Source of the DNA: Leptospiraceae bacterium
GTDB lineage: Bacteria > Spirochaetota > Leptospiria > Leptospirales > Leptonemataceae
Assembly (NCBI GenBank): GCA_020440935.1
Contig: JAGRNC010000118.1
Span: 1-7,316 of the forward strand
Reading direction: 5' to 3'
DNA length: 7,316 nucleotides
A program made the translations under genes and the position numbers. The notes below the pieces were generated by a model. The model did not search any database. It saw only the letters and a list, made by a program, of their open reading frames with translations, and had not been told where the DNA came from. Shown piece by piece: positions 1 through 6,787 of the stretch (within the stretch, counting starts at the first letter, position 1; each line of letters begins with the position of its first letter).

Positions 1-361
1 CGGGAATCAGCACGGACTCTTGCGCTGTTTTCGGCTGCGCATCGGGTCCAACCTTAACTCGGTTAAACACGTCCAGGAACATGGATCCGATCAGAATGCA
101 GAACAGAATGATTGGATACCAAATTCCGTAGGCCCATACAATCTTGTCTTCGTATTTCATGTGCATGAAATACCAGAGCACCACAAATGCTTTCACTGTT
201 GCGATGGCCATGGCGATCAAAACGTTGATCAGCATGCTTCCGGAATTCCAGTACGATGCGGCCACAGTCAGAATAGTGAGGCAGTAAAGGCCAAAGCCGG
301 CAATGAAGTAAATGCGCGTGGGAGAAATGTGTCCGCGGCTTTCTTGATCAGGTATATGCAT
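1..361 (-). CDS. coxD: Cytochrome c oxidase subunit IV (CoxD, caa3-type), 3' end missing
   Basis: Small membrane subunit of the haem-copper oxidase, thought to stabilise or help assemble the core complex in the inner membrane. The reading frame opens at an ATG at 361 and stays open to the left edge, giving 120 visible residues and no stop, so the C-terminus lies outside the window. Three hydrophobic segments are visible (about residues 17-36, 43-66 and 77-97). The motif VLWYFMHMKYED (61-72), with its preceding TVKAF, is the hallmark of prokaryotic subunit IV. A Shine-Dalgarno GGAG sits 6 nt before the start. It follows coxC by 30 nt and is probably the last oxidase subunit of the operon. The family call is confident because motif, topology and position agree. 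Confidence 0.9.
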   Translation of the reverse strand, partial: MHIPDQESRGHISPTRIYFIAGFGLYCLTILTVAASYWNSGSMLINVLIAMAIATVKAFVVLWYFMHMKYEDKIVWAYGIWYPIILFCILIGSMFLDVFNRVKVGPDAQPKTAQESVLIP

Positions 362-391
362 AATAATCTCCGATTAGTTCCTTTCCTTGGA

Positions 392-1084
392 TTATTGGAT
401 CAGATAGAACAATGGGAACAAATAGATCCAGATAAGGTCCACAAGGTGCCAGTACAATCCGCCATTTTCCACCGGCGTATAATACCAGTGCGAATAGCGA
501 CCTTTGGCCATTTTTATGAGGATGCCACCCAGAACGGACATTCCGATCACGACATGCAATCCGTGGATGGCAGTCATAACAAAGTAGAAGGCAAAGAACA
601 ATACAATACCGTTTTGGTCGATGGGCTGGCCTTCGAATGTTTTGGGCACAGGCCCAAAAAGGTGTTTCTCATGGTCCACGACGATATTCGCCACGGAGTT
701 GGGAAAAATCCCGTTTTCGAACTTGTGGGAGTATTCAAAGAACTTCACAACGAGAAAGCCACTGGCCAGTATGATAGTAAGCGCCAGCATCCACATCGAA
801 CGAGTTCGTCTGCCACGCTGGATCGAGTCGATGGCCAGCGCCACACTGAGCGAACTTGTAATGAGGATCAAGGTGTTCAATCCACCCATTACCCGGTCCA
901 GGGAATGGTGCGCCAGCTTGAACTCTGCTGGATACTTGCCGTGGAAGATGGCGAAAGCAGCGAAAAGCACTCCGAATAGTAGCAATTCCGTGGCAAGAAA
1001 GAGCCACATGGCCAGCTTCGCGCCTTCGTAGCCTCCCAGCTCTTCATGAGAGGGATGCCGATCTATTGCATGAGACTGTGACAT
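392..1084 (-). CDS. coxC: Cytochrome c oxidase subunit III (CoxC)
   Basis: Integral membrane subunit III of the oxidase. It carries no metal but supports proton uptake and stability of subunit I. The product has 230 residues and about five hydrophobic segments (roughly 24-44, 66-86, 96-117, 160-190 and 210-229), the short five-helix form rather than the seven-helix mitochondrial form. Family marks include the ATELLLFG stretch with Glu33, the Asn-Thr and SS pattern at 70-79, FFEYSHKF at 115-122, the YFVMTAIHGLHV stretch at 167-178, and YWHLVDLIW at 211-219. The ATG at 1084 is preceded by AGGA with 8 nt spacing. It lies 160 nt after coxA, the longest gap in the operon, and 30 nt before coxD. 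Confidence 0.96.
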   Translation of the reverse strand: MSQSHAIDRHPSHEELGGYEGAKLAMWLFLATELLLFGVLFAAFAIFHGKYPAEFKLAHHSLDRVMGGLNTLILITSSLSVALAIDSIQRGRRTRSMWMLALTIILASGFLVVKFFEYSHKFENGIFPNSVANIVVDHEKHLFGPVPKTFEGQPIDQNGIVLFFAFYFVMTAIHGLHVVIGMSVLGGILIKMAKGRYSHWYYTPVENGGLYWHLVDLIWIYLFPLFYLIQ

Positions 1085-1167
1085 TCTCGATTTCCTTTTT
1101 TCAGTCTATTCTCTACGTATCTATTTTTCGGTCTGGCTTCTGCACAGGGCCTTCGGCCTTCCCGATT

Positions 1168-1236
1168 CCGTCCGGGGACGGCATTCTCTCTGCCTGCAAG
1201 CGCTGGCAAAGAAAGAGGCGGCCACCTGGACCGCCT
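1168..1236 (-). terminator. Hairpins in the coxA-coxC gap; weak terminator or processing element
   Basis: The 160-nt gap after coxA is unusually long for this operon and contains two clear inverted repeats. Nearest coxA, AGGCGG (1216-1221) pairs with CCGCCT (1231-1236) around a 9-nt loop. On the minus strand this is followed by the T-rich run CTTTCTTT, like an imperfect rho-independent terminator. Further downstream, CCGTC (1168-1172) pairs with GACGG (1177-1181) around a 4-nt loop. A smaller GGCC/GGCC hairpin lies at about 1148-1158. Because coxC and coxD follow on the same strand, partial termination or mRNA-end stabilisation of the coxB-coxA transcript is more likely than full termination. 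The structures are seen directly; the function is inferred. Confidence 0.4.
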
Positions 1237-1244
1237 GGTTTTCG

Positions 1245-2879
1245 TTATCCTGCGTCCCTTTCTGCAGCCGGGGCTACAGCAGGTCGGCCTTCGGTTCCGT
1301 AATCGTATACGTCTTCCGGGAAAGTTGGAATTTCAATAAAGTTCGTTGTGGGAGGCGGAGAACTGGTCTGCCATTCCAGTGAAATAGAATTCCAGGGGTT
1401 AGAGGAAGCTTTCTCCCCTTTCCAGGCGCATACCAGTAGGTTGATTAGAACGATTATATAGCCTCCGCCATTAAACCAGGAGCCCACCGTTGAAACGAAG
1501 TGCCATGTATGGTAGATGGGAAGGTAGTCAAAGTAGCGACGGGGCATCCCTTCCAGGCCCAGAATAAACTGGGGCAGAAAGGTCAGGTTAAAGCCAAAGA
1601 ACAGGATCAGAAATCCGATGGTTGCCCATTTCTGATTATACATGCGACCGGTGATCTTTGGGAACCAGTAATGAAGAGCAGCCATCAGCGCAAATACTGT
1701 TCCTCCCTGCATGGTATAGTGGAAGTGAGCTACCACAAAGTAACCATCATGCAGGAGTACGTCTGTGTTCAGTACGGCGAGGTGAACTCCGGTAAGGCCG
1801 GCGATGGTGAACATAAAAACAAAGCTAAGCGCATAGTACATGGGCGCTGATTTGTAATCCACCGATCCCTTCCAGAGGGTGGCAATCCAGTTGAACACTT
1901 TGATAGCAGTAGGAACAGCCACAAAGAACGTAAGGAATGAAAACACATACCGGGACCAGTCAGCCATCCCACTAACCAGCAAATGGTGGCCCCATACAAT
2001 AAAGCTCACCAGAGCAATCGCCAGAGATGAGTAGGCAATGGCCTTGTATCCAAAGATGGGCCGCTTGGAGAATACCGGTAGGATCTCGCCGATGACGCCA
2101 AAGGCGGGCAAGATCATAATGTAAACCACTGGATGCGAATAAAACCAGAAGAAGTTCTCGAAAAGGATGGGATCCCCGCCCTTAGCAGGATCGAAGATTC
2201 CAATGTCCAGGACTCGCTCCAGAATCAGGAGCACCAGTGTCATACCAACTACAGGAGTGGCCAGCACTTGAATTACCGCTGTTGCATAGGAGGACCAGAC
2301 CATCAGAGGAAGTTTTCCCCAGGTAAGGCCGGGAGCTCGCATTCGGTGGATGGTAACGATGAAGTTAAAGCCAGTCATAATGGAAGAAAATCCCATTACA
2401 AAGGCGCCCAGCGTTAGAAAGATAACAAGGTTATTGATCCGCATGGAATACGGAGCATAGAAGGTCCAGCCGGTGTCCGCGGGGCTCAACAACGAGATCA
2501 GTGCGATCATAGCGCCGATCAGGTATACATAGAAGCTTGCAAGGTTTAACCGGGGAAAGGCCACATCCTTGGCGCCGATCATCATCGGAAGAATGAAGTT
2601 ACCGATGGTGGACGGGATACCCGGCACGATGAACAAAAAGGTCATCACCGCGCCGTGTAGAGTAAACAGAACATTGTAGGTATGCGGAGTGAAGAAAGTA
2701 GGGCCGGGAGCAATGAGTTCCAGTCGAACCAACAGCGCCGAAACTCCGGCAACGCCGAAGAAGGTCATGATGGTGAACAGGAACATGATCCCGATTTTCT
2801 TGTGGTCAGTGGTGGTTGCCCAACCCCAGAAACTCCTTCCTACCTGCAGGTAGGGTGTTGCATCCGCTGCGTGTCCCAT
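1245..2879 (-). CDS. coxA: Cytochrome c oxidase subunit I (CoxA), A2-type haem-copper oxidase
   Basis: Catalytic subunit that reduces O2 to water and pumps protons across the inner membrane. It has 544 residues, the usual length, with about twelve membrane helices. By alignment from memory, the low-spin haem ligands are His75 (LHGAVM) and His387. CuB ligands are His249, His298 and His299, with the cross-linking Tyr253. The haem a3 ligand is His385 in AHFHY. His377-Asp378 match the Mg/Mn site region. The K-channel lysine is Lys343, and the D-channel entry aspartate is Asp105 in GAKDVAFPR. The helix VI glutamate of A1 enzymes is Val251 here. Tyr247-Ser248 just before His249 form the YS signature of A2 oxidases such as Thermus caa3. 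The ATG at 2879 has AAGGA with 8 nt spacing, and coxB ends 40 nt upstream. Confidence 0.98.
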   Translation of the reverse strand: MGHAADATPYLQVGRSFWGWATTTDHKKIGIMFLFTIMTFFGVAGVSALLVRLELIAPGPTFFTPHTYNVLFTLHGAVMTFLFIVPGIPSTIGNFILPMMIGAKDVAFPRLNLASFYVYLIGAMIALISLLSPADTGWTFYAPYSMRINNLVIFLTLGAFVMGFSSIMTGFNFIVTIHRMRAPGLTWGKLPLMVWSSYATAVIQVLATPVVGMTLVLLILERVLDIGIFDPAKGGDPILFENFFWFYSHPVVYIMILPAFGVIGEILPVFSKRPIFGYKAIAYSSLAIALVSFIVWGHHLLVSGMADWSRYVFSFLTFFVAVPTAIKVFNWIATLWKGSVDYKSAPMYYALSFVFMFTIAGLTGVHLAVLNTDVLLHDGYFVVAHFHYTMQGGTVFALMAALHYWFPKITGRMYNQKWATIGFLILFFGFNLTFLPQFILGLEGMPRRYFDYLPIYHTWHFVSTVGSWFNGGGYIIVLINLLVCAWKGEKASSNPWNSISLEWQTSSPPPTTNFIEIPTFPEDVYDYGTEGRPAVAPAAERDAG

Positions 2880-2919
2880 ATATTAGTTCCTTCTACTACT
2901 ACTTCAAATCCAAATTAGG

Positions 2920-3990
2920 TTATTTCAATGTCTTAAAGAATAGAATGACCGATTCAATTTGCTCATCGCTCAAATCCTGCGGTGGCATAAGGTTCGGAAA
3001 TCCTTCATGAATCTTGGCGCCCGGATTGAGGATGGATTCGCGAATGTAGTTTTCATCCGCGACTACCTTGGTGCCGCCTTCGATGGGGCGTTCCGTGCCA
3101 TACAGACCCTTAAACGATGGACCAACGACGCGCGAGCCGTCGATACTATGGCAGCTCTTGCATCCTGCAGAGTTGTAGATCTGTTGTCCCATGTCAGGGC
3201 TGATATTATTGGAGGCTTCTTCCAGTTCGGCCATTTTGGCTTTGAAGTGCTCCGGTGTTAGTACGATGGCTTTGGCCAGCATGTAGCTATGGTCGTTACC
3301 GCAATATTCTGTACAAAAAATGTTATAGGTAGCGCAGGTTCCAGGCTCGTAGTTGAGGCATTCATCTGCCATTTGTGGGATCTTTTCCTGCTGAGCTTCT
3401 GTCAGCCGGCTGCGCTCTTTGCGCTGGTCTGCAGTCATAGCTTTTTGCCTGGGACTGATGAGCGGAGTGAAGGTAGTGTACGTGTAGATGTGGCCCACCA
3501 CATCTTCTTTTACTCGAAAGTCCGGCACGGAGAAGCTGTGGATTACATCATGCGATTTCATGATGAGTTTTACCGGACGATTGGCTTCTAGATACAGTTT
3601 GTTGTAGCTTTTGAGCGGGCTTTTCTTGCTGGTATCTTCGCGAAGGCTGGCAGGATACTGAAATTCCCAGGCCCATTGCTTGGCCCAGACATTAATCTCT
3701 CTAGCATCCGCCGCGACAGCGCGCAATCCCATGAAACCTTGCAGTCCCACTACGTAAAGGCCCAGAAATACAATCGAAGGAATGGTAGTCCAGATGACTT
3801 CGATTGTATGAGAATTTGCTTTTCTGGAGGTTACGTCGTTGTCGCTGCGACGGCGATACCGTATAATGAAGTATACCAGAGCAGCGTTTGTTAATACAAA
3901 TGCGATGACTACAATGAGGTTAACGAGATCCATTGCGAAGTTCGTGCTGGGCGCATGATTGGATCCGTTGTCTAAAAACCACTCGAGCAT
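2920..3990 (-). CDS. coxB: Cytochrome c oxidase subunit II with fused cytochrome c domain (CoxB, caa3-type)
   Basis: Electron-entry subunit: its haem c accepts electrons and passes them to CuA and then to subunit I. The 356 residues form an N-terminal hairpin of two helices (about 22-44 and 66-88), a periplasmic CuA cupredoxin domain (about 97-245) and a C-terminal cytochrome c domain (about 262-356). CuA ligands are His151, Cys226, Glu228, Cys230, His234 and Met237 in CTEYCGNDHSYM. Haem c binds at CKSCH (277-281) with probable axial Met335 in LMPP. No lipobox or cleavable signal peptide is evident. An extra charged segment (about 175-218) containing Cys211 and Cys219 is inserted just before the CuA loop, where most homologues have only a short connection. 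The ATG at 3990 has AGGA about 5 nt upstream. Confidence 0.97.
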   Translation of the reverse strand: MLEWFLDNGSNHAPSTNFAMDLVNLIVVIAFVLTNAALVYFIIRYRRRSDNDVTSRKANSHTIEVIWTTIPSIVFLGLYVVGLQGFMGLRAVAADAREINVWAKQWAWEFQYPASLREDTSKKSPLKSYNKLYLEANRPVKLIMKSHDVIHSFSVPDFRVKEDVVGHIYTYTTFTPLISPRQKAMTADQRKERSRLTEAQQEKIPQMADECLNYEPGTCATYNIFCTEYCGNDHSYMLAKAIVLTPEHFKAKMAELEEASNNISPDMGQQIYNSAGCKSCHSIDGSRVVGPSFKGLYGTERPIEGGTKVVADENYIRESILNPGAKIHEGFPNLMPPQDLSDEQIESVILFFKTLK

Positions 3991-4034
3991 TTTTTCCTAC
4001 CTTTTTCTCCAGGATTCTGTTTTTGGCGAACCGC

Positions 4035-4847
4035 TCAAGTATTTCTTTCCTTTCGGTAGAGAAAAATCACCAGACCGACGAGAAAGGCGATCACTACCAG
4101 CGCCATAATCTTCATTACGTTCATCACATCGGTTGTGTATTTCCCTTTTTGCGGATCGAATCGAAAACAGGTGAGCAACACTGCATCCGTCAGGCTGCCA
4201 ATCTTGCCGCTGGAGGCTTCTACCAGCGCCAGGCGCATATCGGTAGGGTTGTAATCAAAACCAAAGAGATAACTGGATACCTTGCCTTCGGGAGTGATTA
4301 GAATGATCGCAGCCGGATGACTGAAGGAGCCCTCTGTGTCCTTCTTGTAGCTGTATCCTACGGAATCCAATACTGCATGGATGCTTTCTCGATCGCCCGT
4401 CAGAAACTCCCAGCCTTCTTCGGTGACCTTCTGGCTCTTAATGGTACTTCTGTAGCGGTCGCCCTTTTCTCGAGCCAGCTTGGGAGTGTCTTCTGGATTG
4501 AAACTAAGCGAAATAGCCCGGTAGTCTTTACCGGGCTTCAATCCGCTTTTGCCCATCTGATTCATGGCCTTGGACAAACCATTGAATACCAGGGTGCAAA
4601 GCCTGGGGCATTCGAAATACGAGGGTGCAAGTATCACAGGCATGCGCCCCGATTGGAAGAATGAGTCTAGTTTGACTTTCTCCCCTTTTTCATTGTAGAA
4701 TTCCGTATCGAGTGGGATCTGTGCGGAAAGTTTCTGGTCGACGCCAACTCCTTCTGGAGTGCGGGTCTTTTCGGCCAGCAGTGTTGAGAATGAGGCCCCG
4801 GTCAGGGCCAGCATCGCTAAGATAACAAGCCTGCGGAAATTTTTCAT
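4035..4847 (-). CDS. SCO1/SenC-family copper chaperone with C-terminal membrane anchor
   Basis: Predicted periplasmic thioredoxin-fold protein that binds copper or acts as a thiol reductase for CuA assembly in CoxB. The metal motif is CPRLC (Cys95 and Cys99, counted from an upstream in-frame ATG at 4892), with the conserved partner His192 in SFSHPAA, as expected for SCO proteins. A single C-terminal helix (about 258-279) ending in basic residues suggests anchoring from both ends, or a cleaved N-terminal signal plus a C-terminal tail. I chose the ATG at 4847 because it begins a clean signal peptide (MKNFRRLVILAMLALTG) and leaves a 66-nt divergent promoter region. Neither start has a good ribosome site, so 4892 remains possible and would add 15 residues. 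It is first in the cox operon, 44 nt before coxB. Confidence 0.93.
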   Translation of the reverse strand: MKNFRRLVILAMLALTGASFSTLLAEKTRTPEGVGVDQKLSAQIPLDTEFYNEKGEKVKLDSFFQSGRMPVILAPSYFECPRLCTLVFNGLSKAMNQMGKSGLKPGKDYRAISLSFNPEDTPKLAREKGDRYRSTIKSQKVTEEGWEFLTGDRESIHAVLDSVGYSYKKDTEGSFSHPAAIILITPEGKVSSYLFGFDYNPTDMRLALVEASSGKIGSLTDAVLLTCFRFDPQKGKYTTDVMNVMKIMALVVIAFLVGLVIFLYRKERNT

Positions 4848-4866
4848 ATACCTGGTCAAAAAAGCG

Positions 4867-4895
4867 TTGAAGGGCCTCTCCGTAAAGGACATAGT
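4867..4895 (+). promoter_or_regulatory. Candidate sigma70-like promoter for the MORN lipoprotein gene
   Basis: TTGAAG (4867-4872) and CATAGT (4890-4895) are separated by exactly 17 nt. Each matches four of six consensus bases. Transcription would start near 4902, leaving a 5' leader of about 12 nt that includes the AAGGAA ribosome site before the ATG at 4914. The site lies in the short divergent region shared with the SCO gene. No convincing promoter for the minus strand was found there by eye. Promoter consensus in the host is unknown. Confidence 0.35.
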
Positions 4896-4913
4896 GCGGC
4901 CAAAGGAAAAGAA

Positions 4914-5471
4914 ATGATAAGCTTCAGACTAAAATCGCATTCGCTGCTTCTTGCGGCCCTCATCTCAATTATCTGGATTGCACAGTGCAGTTCCGGACAG
5001 ACCACCGAGGAGCAACCACAACCTACAGAAAGGGGAAGTCAAGAGAGCCTCACTGGTTGTGTCGAGGGAGACTGCGTGAACGGGAACGGCACGTATGTGT
5101 ACGATACCGGAGATACATACAAAGGACCGTTCAAGAACGGACTGCGCGAGGGAAGCGGCACCATGCGCTATGCAAACGGCGACATTTACAATGGAAGCTA
5201 CGTTTCGGACAAGCGAGTGGGCGAAGGCACCTACACATTTGCCAATGGGGACGAGTACAAAGGTGAGTTCCGCGATGGACTGCGTGGTGGACAGGGAACC
5301 TACACCTGGACCGAGGACAGCGCAATGTTCAAAGGGGAATTTGCAGAGGACGGTCAGCAGGGCAAAGGAATCATGAAGGTTGGCGAAAATACCGCCGAAT
5401 GCGTTCTGGAACAACGAAAAGTAATCTGCGAGAACGGAACCACGCGGAAAGTAGAAGGCGAAGGAAAATAG
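4914..5471 (+). CDS. MORN-repeat lipoprotein
   Basis: Predicted exported lipoprotein of 185 residues with unknown specific role. The N-terminus has a basic start, a hydrophobic core (about 10-23) and the possible permissive lipobox WIAQC, with Cys25 as the lipidation site. A Gln/Thr/Glu-rich linker follows. Three to four MORN repeats fill residues 69-155: YKGPFKNGLREGSGTMRYANGD, YNGSYVSDKRVGEGTYTF and YKGEFRDGLRGGQGTYTW, then a degenerate copy. The spacing is about 23 residues. Four further cysteines (49, 54, 163 and 172) flank the repeats and could form disulfides. MORN repeats form beta-hairpin rods that bind proteins or lipids, so a cell-envelope surface role is possible. AAGGAA sits about 5 nt before the ATG. 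The gene diverges from the cox operon and is followed 38 nt later by another lipoprotein gene. Confidence 0.9.
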   Translation: MISFRLKSHSLLLAALISIIWIAQCSSGQTTEEQPQPTERGSQESLTGCVEGDCVNGNGTYVYDTGDTYKGPFKNGLREGSGTMRYANGDIYNGSYVSDKRVGEGTYTFANGDEYKGEFRDGLRGGQGTYTWTEDSAMFKGEFAEDGQQGKGIMKVGENTAECVLEQRKVICENGTTRKVEGEGK

Positions 5472-5509
5472 ATTTGTCTTTTGCACCAAACGAGGCCGAA
5501 CCGCTTCGC

Positions 5510-6274
5510 ATGAACGGAAATTCCAGGGCCTATAGTATTGGAGCCCTGGTTCGGCGTAGCTGGCATTTTCTCGCAGCGCTTGGATTGGTTACTTTGGTCC
5601 TTTCCTGCCAGTCTATTCCCGATGGCAAGACCGGCGAATCGGCCGAGAGTCTTGCCGATCAAATGCTTGCGGCGGCAAGTCTGGAAAAATGGAACAATCT
5701 GCAATGCGTTACTTTCCGATTCAAGGGAGCTAATCGTTACGTCTGGGACAAGAAGCGAGGATTCGTTGAATACGTCCATGAAGATAGAAGAGTTCTATTC
5801 TCTAAGAATACTTTTCAGGCCGTAGCATTCGACAAGGGAGAATCCATTACTGGCGAAGAATTGAAGGAGGCTCTGGGTAAAGCGAACGCCTCCTTTATTA
5901 ACGATTCGTTCTGGTTGCAGCCAGCCTACCATATTCGTTCGCCAGGAACAAAGCTCTACTATATAGATGACCATACCCTGCGGGTGACGTTTAGCTCCGG
6001 TGGGGTCACTCCCGGAGACACTTACGTCTTTCATCTGGATGATAAGTACCGAATCAGCACCATGGAGATGTGGGTATCGATCCTACCCATCCCGGGAGTT
6101 GATGCTGATTTTTCTGATTACGTTGATCATCCGCCCGGAATCGAAATTGCCGCGCAACGAAGTATCCTGGTAATGGGCATTCCCATCGATGAAGTGGCTT
6201 TTGCAAATGCTGGCGGCGATTGCAGCGATCGCTTCTCGCCGCTAATCGCTGCTTTTCCTGATCTTGCTCAATAA
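5510..6274 (+). CDS. Predicted lipoprotein of unknown function
   Basis: The product has 254 residues from the ATG at 5510. This start gives a basic N-terminus, a hydrophobic core (about 18-31) and the lipobox LVLSC with Cys33. An upstream in-frame ATG at 5399 would overlap the MORN gene by 73 nt and bury the signal peptide, so it is unlikely. The ribosome site is poor, with only GAGG about 14 nt upstream, so translation may be coupled to the MORN gene that ends 38 nt before. The mature part has alternating strands with the stretches RYVWDKKRGFVEY (76-88), FINDSFWL (129-136), LRVTFSSGGVTPGD (157-170) and MWVSILPIPG (187-196). The order of these stretches recalls a group of uncharacterised bacterial beta-rich proteins whose fold may resemble LolA-type lipid carriers. 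That likeness is from memory and weak. No catalytic motif is visible. Confidence 0.85.
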   Translation: MNGNSRAYSIGALVRRSWHFLAALGLVTLVLSCQSIPDGKTGESAESLADQMLAAASLEKWNNLQCVTFRFKGANRYVWDKKRGFVEYVHEDRRVLFSKNTFQAVAFDKGESITGEELKEALGKANASFINDSFWLQPAYHIRSPGTKLYYIDDHTLRVTFSSGGVTPGDTYVFHLDDKYRISTMEMWVSILPIPGVDADFSDYVDHPPGIEIAAQRSILVMGIPIDEVAFANAGGDCSDRFSPLIAAFPDLAQ

Positions 6275-6280
6275 TTATCG

Positions 6281-6325
6281 CGGGGCCCCTGGGAATCCCT
6301 TTCAATAAGGGGTCTGGGAGGCCCT
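6281..6325 (+). terminator. GC-rich hairpin cluster after the lipoprotein gene; weak terminator candidate
   Basis: Starting just after the stop at 6274, CCCTT (6297-6301) pairs with AAGGG (6307-6311) around a 5-nt loop, and GGGCC (6283-6287) can pair with GGCCC (6320-6324) outside it. No T-run follows on either strand, so this is not a classic intrinsic terminator. It lies in the 155-nt convergent gap before the minus-strand gene ending at 6430, where termination from both sides would be expected. A 10-bp palindrome, GCCACGTGGC, lies at 6355-6364 in the same gap. Nothing else was recognised there. Confidence 0.3.
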
Positions 6326-6429
6326 GTCCTTGCTTGCGATATAGCGTTCTGAGCGCCACGTGGCCCCGCACCCGACATCGCTACGCCCGGTACCTCGGAT
6401 CGTTCCAGGCGGTTAATCGGAAAACCGGA

Positions 6430-6648
6430 CTACTCTTCTTCTTCTTCGGAGGGGACTTCGACGGTTTCGGCACCGTATACTTCTGGATCAGGAACCAGGG
6501 AGGCCGCATCAACAATCATATCTGGATCGTCCATGCTCAGCCCTTCTGCTTTGCGCTGGGCCTTTTTCTCTGCCTTTGCTTGCTTTTTATCCCTTTTGTT
6601 TTTCTCCCGAATTCGTTTGCCCATGGTGGGCCGTTGTTTTCCTGCCAT
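6430..6648 (-). CDS. Small charge-split protein of unknown function
   Basis: The product has 72 residues. The first half is strongly basic and probably helical (RPTMGKRIREKNKRDKK, then AKAEKKAQRKAEG). The second half is acidic and ends in five glutamates. There is no signal peptide, membrane segment or cysteine. Many bacteria encode short proteins with a similar RPT-xxKRxRE...KAEKRAQRKA pattern, usually annotated as hypothetical; this likeness is from memory. The basic half suggests contact with RNA or DNA, which the acidic tail could oppose; that is inference. The gene is judged real because the ATG has a strong ribosome site (AAAGGAAG, 4 nt after the GGAAG core) and because of its biased but coherent composition. 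It has its own leader of about 130 nt, and it converges on the plus-strand lipoprotein gene. Confidence 0.75.
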   Translation of the reverse strand: MAGKQRPTMGKRIREKNKRDKKQAKAEKKAQRKAEGLSMDDPDMIVDAASLVPDPEVYGAETVEVPSEEEEE

Positions 6649-6651
6649 TAA

Positions 6652-6705
6652 TCTTCCTTTGCTCGCCTGTATCTTTGGTGGGACGACCGGCCGAGCAATG
6701 CCGGT
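6652..6705 (-). promoter_or_regulatory. Possible pseudoknot in the leader of the small gene, touching its ribosome site
   Basis: On the minus strand, ACCGGC (6705-6700) and GCCGGT (6691-6686) form a perfect 6-bp stem around the 8-nt loop ATTGCTCG (6699-6692). Seven loop bases, TTGCTCG, are fully complementary to CGAGCAA (6665-6659), which lies one base before the GGAAG ribosome site. The geometry suits an H-type pseudoknot: stem 1 of 6 bp, one loop base, stem 2 of 7 bp, and a 20-nt third loop. Forming stem 2 would press against the Shine-Dalgarno and could control translation. The complementarity is seen directly; folding and regulation are inferred. It matches no riboswitch class that I can name. 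Confidence 0.4.
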
Positions 6706-6787
6706 TCCTGTATATTACCCGCTTTCCGCTGCTCCGCTGGCGCATCCGGGAGCGATAGAATTTGGCCGATGGCCAGTAGGTCCGGTC

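Noticed and set aside
20..979. Long open frame of 319 codons on the plus strand
   Set aside because: It is antisense to coxC and coxD, which carry clear family motifs and ribosome sites. Its translation is rich in His, Gln and Asn with no recognisable domain.
4965..5489. Open frame of 174 codons on the minus strand
   Set aside because: It lies opposite the MORN gene; the repeated, regular codon pattern of the repeats keeps the reverse frame open. No motif supports it.
5399..5509. Extended N-terminus of the second lipoprotein
   Set aside because: It would overlap the MORN gene by 73 nt and place an Arg-rich stretch before a good signal peptide and lipobox that begin at 5510.
6334..6651. Open frame of 105 codons on the plus strand
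   Set aside because: It is antisense to the small charge-split gene, which has a strong ribosome site. The Phe/Leu-rich translation is just the complement of Lys/Glu codons.
6720..6740. Three CCGCT copies in the leader of the small gene
   Set aside because: The copies are only five bases, irregularly spaced, and within what chance allows in GC-rich sequence.
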